From positions 2,710,201 to 2,774,200 of the forward strand of contig CAUJGJ010000313.1 in assembly GCA_963170055.1 (NCBI GenBank): a stretch of DNA of 64,000 nucleotides, in the 5' to 3' direction. Shown in pieces: positions 59,298 to 64,000 of this stretch. The DNA comes from Halisarca cf. caerulea. Lineage: Eukaryota; Porifera; Demospongiae; Chondrillida; Halisarcidae. The translations under genes were made by a program, and so were the position numbers. The stretch's first letter is position 1; the number at the start of each line of letters is the position of its first letter. The notes under the pieces were generated by a model. That model did not search any database. It was given only the letters and a program-made list of their open reading frames with translations, and was not told where the DNA came from.

Positions 59298-59837
59298 TTA
59301 TTGTACATAAGATGGTAGATATGCTGGGAAAATTAATTGAAGCTTTACTATCACCCATGATTTCCTGCTTAGGTAACAATGCTCAACTGCTCTTGCAGGA
59401 CATTTGTAACCAATGTTTCTGTACATTGCATATGCTAGGATATGGGTTAAGGTCAGTATGTATGCATTGTACACATTCGCAAAGTATATGAAGTTTGTCA
59501 TTGCCAGTTGAGGTGTACAGCATGGAACAATCTTCAGCAACCTCAGATGTGCAGCTGATGAGGGAACAGTGGACATAAACAAAGATGAGAGTACTGTCTT
59601 TATCATCTGGTAGTTGTGTACACAAGCTATCATCATGTCATGACCGTCTAATATCTATACCATATGGTGATATGATGTTTTTCAATAGATAATGATAGGT
59701 ATAAAATAATAATAGTACTATATTCTTGTCTTTTAATCTTATTTGCACCTTTGTATAGATGCCAAGAAAGATTACCAGGCAGTCTTTGTATAGATCATAT
59801 AGTGCTACTGATTATTTGGTGTCCTACAACCACATGT

Positions 59838-59997
59838 ATATATGTTGTGCCCTATACCGTCATGTTGTGCCCTATACCGTCATATTGTGCCCTATACCGT
59901 CATGTTGTGCCCTACAACCTCATATTGTGCCCCAGAACCTCATGTTGTGCCCCTGAACCTCATGTTGTGCCCTACAACCTCATGTATGTTATGCCTC
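59838..59997. repeat. 20-bp minisatellite
   Basis: About eight tandem copies of a 20-bp unit, TGTTGTGCCCTATACCGTCA, with later copies changing to CTACAACCTCA or CAGAACCTCA. Confidence 0.93.
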
Positions 59998-60224
59998 GAT
60001 TAATCTCAATCTATTGAAAGTGCAGGTAAACTTACAGATTCACTTCCAATACTGCATTCGAAGTGAAAATGTAAGTAAATTAAAATAGCTGGAGAAACGC
60101 GTCTATCTCGCGTCTAGTGAGTTATATGCAAACAATATAATTGTTTGTATACAAAAATGAACACATCCATCTCCATATATCGATCTGTGAATCATTCCAT
60201 ATTATTTACATATGCTGTGAATAG

Positions 60225-62011
60225 TTCCATCTTCTCCAAGAGATCTCATTCTCACAAAAGTTTTTCTAAATGGAATTGAGCTAAACTGGATACCACCAAG
60301 AGAAACTAATGTAGACATACAACATTACACCATTAGATACACTACACAAGGAACAGAACAAGAGATCAACACTACAGATAATGCCAACTACTACAACTTA
60401 ACTGGGCTAAAAAGAGGACAGACCTACAACAAAATCAGAGTGGTAGCTGTGAACTCAGCTGGAGATGGTGAAGAAAGTGGAGATATAACCACGTACACAC
60501 ACAATACAACAGAACGTATAGTCATAGCAGGTGAAGCACTGTATGTATGAATACTGTAGTCCACTATAATCATTACACTGTACTGTACATGAATATCATA
60601 AATTTCTGCTAATCTGTCTAGTAACACCAACAGCAGCCCTGAACACTAGCCTCATTTTACCACCATCAATCACTCTAGCTTCAGGTGAGTATAGCAATAA
60701 ATGCAAAACTACTGCATGATAGCAAACTTGAAAGTGGTAGCAATACGTATACAGAAGGTACTGTACATACTTTGTGTATGTACATGTATACACATCATAT
60801 TATCCACTCAAACAGATCAAAAAACTTCATCCGCAACAGTATTGACTGTATGAGCCATGATACAGATATGTATATATGTACAGTATATGTTCGCCCCCAC
60901 GCAATGTAGCATATATACATAGATATTTGCACAACCCAACTAGCTACTCTAGGACAAGCAGTCAACTTCACATGAAAACATTTTCTTTTGTATCAATGGA
61001 ATGAATGGAGTCCATGCATTACATGTGCACACGGACACACTTCATGTTTCTATGTTCTTGTGTAGTGATTCCAAATTTCACCAAATCATAATATTATATA
61101 CAATATAAATACTATGGAATGAAATCTTATACAGTGGAACTTGCATAATATAGTACCTGGTTAATACATACTCCTGGATAGGAAGCACTCCTCATTCTGT
61201 CCCTGTGTATACCTCATGTACATAAACCAACCCTGATAGTAAGTACCTGGTTTAGTACATACTCCTGGATAGGAAGCACTCCTCATTCTGTCCCTGTGTA
61301 TACCTCATGCATAAACTAGTCCTGATATCAAGTACCTTTGATAAAATGTACTGATTTTGCATGTATCCCCTTCGAGGTATGCACTAAGCAAATGTCATTG
61401 CATAATATGCATACGTATTCTGTACATATACTGCATGTACATATACTGTACGTATATACAGTTATACAGTACATGAAAATAGAGTATATAATTACATGGT
61501 ATTCCTAAAAATGTCAGGCACATGTGGTAGTAATTATTCACCAATGTTTTACATACGAGGACAAAAAATATAAGCTTTACATTAAGTTACTTGTTGCGAC
61601 CATTTTCTATCATGGCATTACTGTTCACTTTCTTTTGGAGGGCAGTGCATTGTGAGAACAGATAATATGATACATTTTGCTCAACTGATTTCACTCACTG
61701 TAGGTCAGCCATGCACCAACTGTCCAGCTACTAGTATGGCAGTCATTATTGCTGTGACTCTGTTGAATATTGCAACACTACTGACCACTATTACACTACT
61801 GGTTGTTGGTGGAATAGTCGTAGTGAAGAGGAAGGGAAACATGCATCCACCTACAGTACAATTCCGTAACAGCTCAAAATGTTCTGAAAAGATTTATGAT
61901 CGTGTATGTAACAACACAGGATTAAGAAGGCAAGTTAAAGATGACCAAGGCTACCAAGACCTGGACATCAACACAATGGATGATGCAAACCTATATGCAA
62001 CAGTGATATAG
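60225..62011 (+). CDS. FN3/transmembrane receptor with tyrosine-motif tail, 3' exons
   Basis: Three phase-compatible exons: 60225-60530, 60622-60684 and 61704-62011. The first is a full fibronectin-III domain (SSPRDLILTKVFLNG, GIELNWIPP, YYNLTGLKRGQTYN, VVAVNSAGDGEES). The second is a short Thr/Pro linker. The third has a CTNC motif, a transmembrane helix (about 27 residues ending LLVVGGIVVV), the basic stop KRKGN, and a 60-residue tail containing YDRV, YQDL and YATV near the C terminus. There is no kinase domain before the stop at 62011. Upstream exons, including a signal peptide, were not found; the first exon begins in phase 1 after an in-frame stop, so at least one exon is missing from this model. 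It could be a kinase-less relative of the neighbouring FN3 receptors. Confidence 0.75.
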
Positions 62012-62087
62012 TTTTTGTATACACTTATGTGTATGTGTGTGTACATGGGTGTGTGTGTGTGCGCGCGCGTTCGTGTGTGCATGCATA

Positions 62088-62218
<131 letters not shown>

Positions 62219-62272
62219 ATGTACATGTACTGTACATGTACAGTATATTATAGATGAACAAATCTTTAGTAT

Positions 62273-62483
62273 ACAGAGGAACCTATGAATTAAGGACAGT
62301 TTGAGGACGACATAAATTCAGTGGATTTGTTCTTTGTAGAGAGTTTTCGTCGTTGGGAGGTTCAAAATGTATTGTAGGAATTATGCTGTGAGCATAAGTC
62401 GTGTCCTTTGTAGAGCCAGGTATATACGTGGTGTCCTTATTTAAGAGAGTCCGGCCACTATAAGATCTCACGAGGTTCCACTG
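62273..62483. mobile_element. Pogo-like MITE, TA target
   Basis: The left end CAGAGGAACCTATGAATTAAGG and the reverse complement of the right end, CAGTGGAACCTCGTGAGATC, pair imperfectly, with TA on both sides. Confidence 0.65.
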
Positions 62484-63255
62484 TACTATATATATATACA
62501 TGTATAGAGCAAACACAAATACAGTATGTATGATAACAGATCTTGCATGCACGTATGTAGCAACTGGTAATAATATACTTTGCCAATGTTTAGAGTACAT
62601 GTAAATGAATGAATAATAATTGGTACCAACATTGTATATAGAAGTTCACACAACACACACCAATAGCAAAAGCTGAAGAGCATGCATGTTGTGCACATCT
62701 TGAAGACAACACAGACTTCATGAGTATATATTACAATTATTGTCGATTTTTGGAGAGAGGGATGTTTTTCAGTGCATGGTACAAAATAAAGGAATGTTCA
62801 TGTCTATACTGTATATGTATATTATACCACACACACTAGAATCGACACTGCACCCACTTGCACATACAGTGCAGAGTCGTAATATTCTTGATCTGTTGTA
62901 ATGTTACATCGTCTGTATTGTGAGTGCATGATTTAGTTTTCTATAGTAACCGATTTGATGGCATATAGTTTGTATATGAGTGGTCTAAATAGTTAGACCA
63001 ATATATGAAAAGTACTGCAAAAGTGTAATATACGTAGAGTATATACATGCAGAAATACAATAATCCTGCAAATTAACTGCATAAATATGATACAGTACAG
63101 TAAGATTTGTGCTGAAGTGGAAGAATACAATTATCACAGGTAATGCAACAATATAGGTATATGCTTACAATTAACTGTTACAATGATCAAACATAATATT
63201 ATATTGTTGAGTTTGAAAATTGCATAATATATAATGGGAATACAAACTGTAATAT
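62484..63255. other. Intergenic, no feature recognised
   Basis: AT-rich, between the FN3 gene and the stop codon of the second kinase; should include the kinase 3' UTR. Confidence 0.4.
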
Positions 63256-64000
63256 TTACAGCTCAGGCTGCAGATAAGGGTACAGATCATACATGAAGCT
63301 TTCAACTGTATTCTTCAGAGCACTGAATGTAGGTCGGTCATTTGGGTTCAATATCCAGCAATTCAACATCAAATTGTACACTTCCTTGTCACAATTCTCC
63401 GGGCATTCCAAATAGCTCCCAGCTTTAACTGCTTCCAATACATCAGCATCAGACAGCGTGGGATATGGGAATTTACCTAAACAAAATTTTACAAGTACTT
63501 TAAATGCAAAGATATAAAAATTACAATGTTTATGACTGGGCTTAAGTTGCAATAGCCAGTCATTCAAGGCTCTCCTGTATATGAGGTACCTGGCTTGATA
63601 TCCGACTATGATATCTGTGATTGCAGCTGAAATTTTCCAGTCATTTGAACAGTACATTATACCCATATCAAAATATTATGTAAACTTTTACTTGCAGTGC
63701 TGAGTTGCAATACTTGATATATATGTATATATAAGCATTCACTTTACCTTGACTAAAGATCTCCCACAAAGTAACTCCAAAAGACCATCTACAGTAAGTG
63801 CATGAAAAGAAGAGCTAGAGCACTGATCTCACATATCTATGTACACATGAGTACTTATACAGGGAATAGTTCTGTAGGTTCCAAATTACAGTACAAAGAT
63901 ATTAACTCACACATCTGATGCTTCACTGTACACGTCATTCTCAAATGCTTCTGGTGACATCCACCGCAACGGTTTGCTGTCTGTGGGTAGCTCAGCTACA
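63256..64000 (-). CDS. Second receptor tyrosine kinase, 3' exons (runs off the window)
   Basis: Three exons equal in length and phase to the last three of the kinase gene at 49314-57803, as far as seen: 64000(partial)-63911, 63788-63748 and 63476-63256. They encode the end of the activation segment (LRWMSPEAFENDVYSEASDV), WSFGVTLWEIFSQ, and the C-lobe from GKFPYPTLSDADV to the stop after LYPYLQPEL. The last exon is about 98% identical to its partner (5 differences in 221 nt), while the 41-nt exon is only about 80% identical. The catalytic core and ectodomain lie beyond the right edge. Same strand and order indicate a tandem duplicate. Confidence 0.93.

Noticed and set aside
59841..60017. Cys/Tyr/Pro-rich frame at the minisatellite
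   Set aside because: It is produced by the 20-bp tandem repeat and has no coding support.

Overview
The window is eukaryotic and looks like a sponge (demosponge-type) nuclear genome. It has AT-rich, intron-dense genes with GT-AG introns, animal adhesion and signalling genes, an integrin alpha chain without an inserted I domain, a tandem family of receptor tyrosine kinases with fibronectin-III ectodomains, and many LINEs, MITEs and very long (GT)n microsatellites. Species assignment is inference; nothing here names a species. Exon models were built by hand from reading frame, splice signals and phase, and the lengths were checked to be multiples of three.

Layout. 1-1650: degenerate LINE (minus). 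1918-8217: first four exons of a second integrin alpha gene (minus), with a LINE in its first intron. 8365-14300: LINE debris, a foldback element and microsatellites. 15116-34158: complete 27-exon integrin alpha gene (minus, 1134 aa); its introns hold a 3.07-kb Tc1-type element with exact inverted repeats, a hAT deletion derivative with an exact 8-bp target duplication, and several MITEs. 34159-34483: 325-bp spacer that should act as a shared promoter. 34484-47360: complete 25-exon integrin beta gene (plus, 792 aa). 49314-57803: receptor tyrosine kinase gene (minus, about 990 aa) with one unresolved phase conflict. 58395-58649: orphan coding-like exon (minus). 60225-62011: 3' exons of a fibronectin-III/transmembrane gene (plus) with a tyrosine-motif tail. 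63256-64000: 3' end of a second, closely related receptor tyrosine kinase (minus).

Biology. The alpha and beta chains each keep the motifs needed for an integrin heterodimer: FG-GAP calcium loops and GFFKR in alpha; MIDAS, the specificity loop, EGF repeats and two NPxY motifs in beta. They lie head to head, so one promoter region could set matched expression. The alpha gene has a tandem neighbour whose duplication ends inside that promoter. Next door are tyrosine kinases and a tyrosine-motif receptor, giving a compact adhesion and phosphotyrosine-signalling neighbourhood. No prokaryotic features, CRISPR arrays, tRNA or rRNA genes were recognised.
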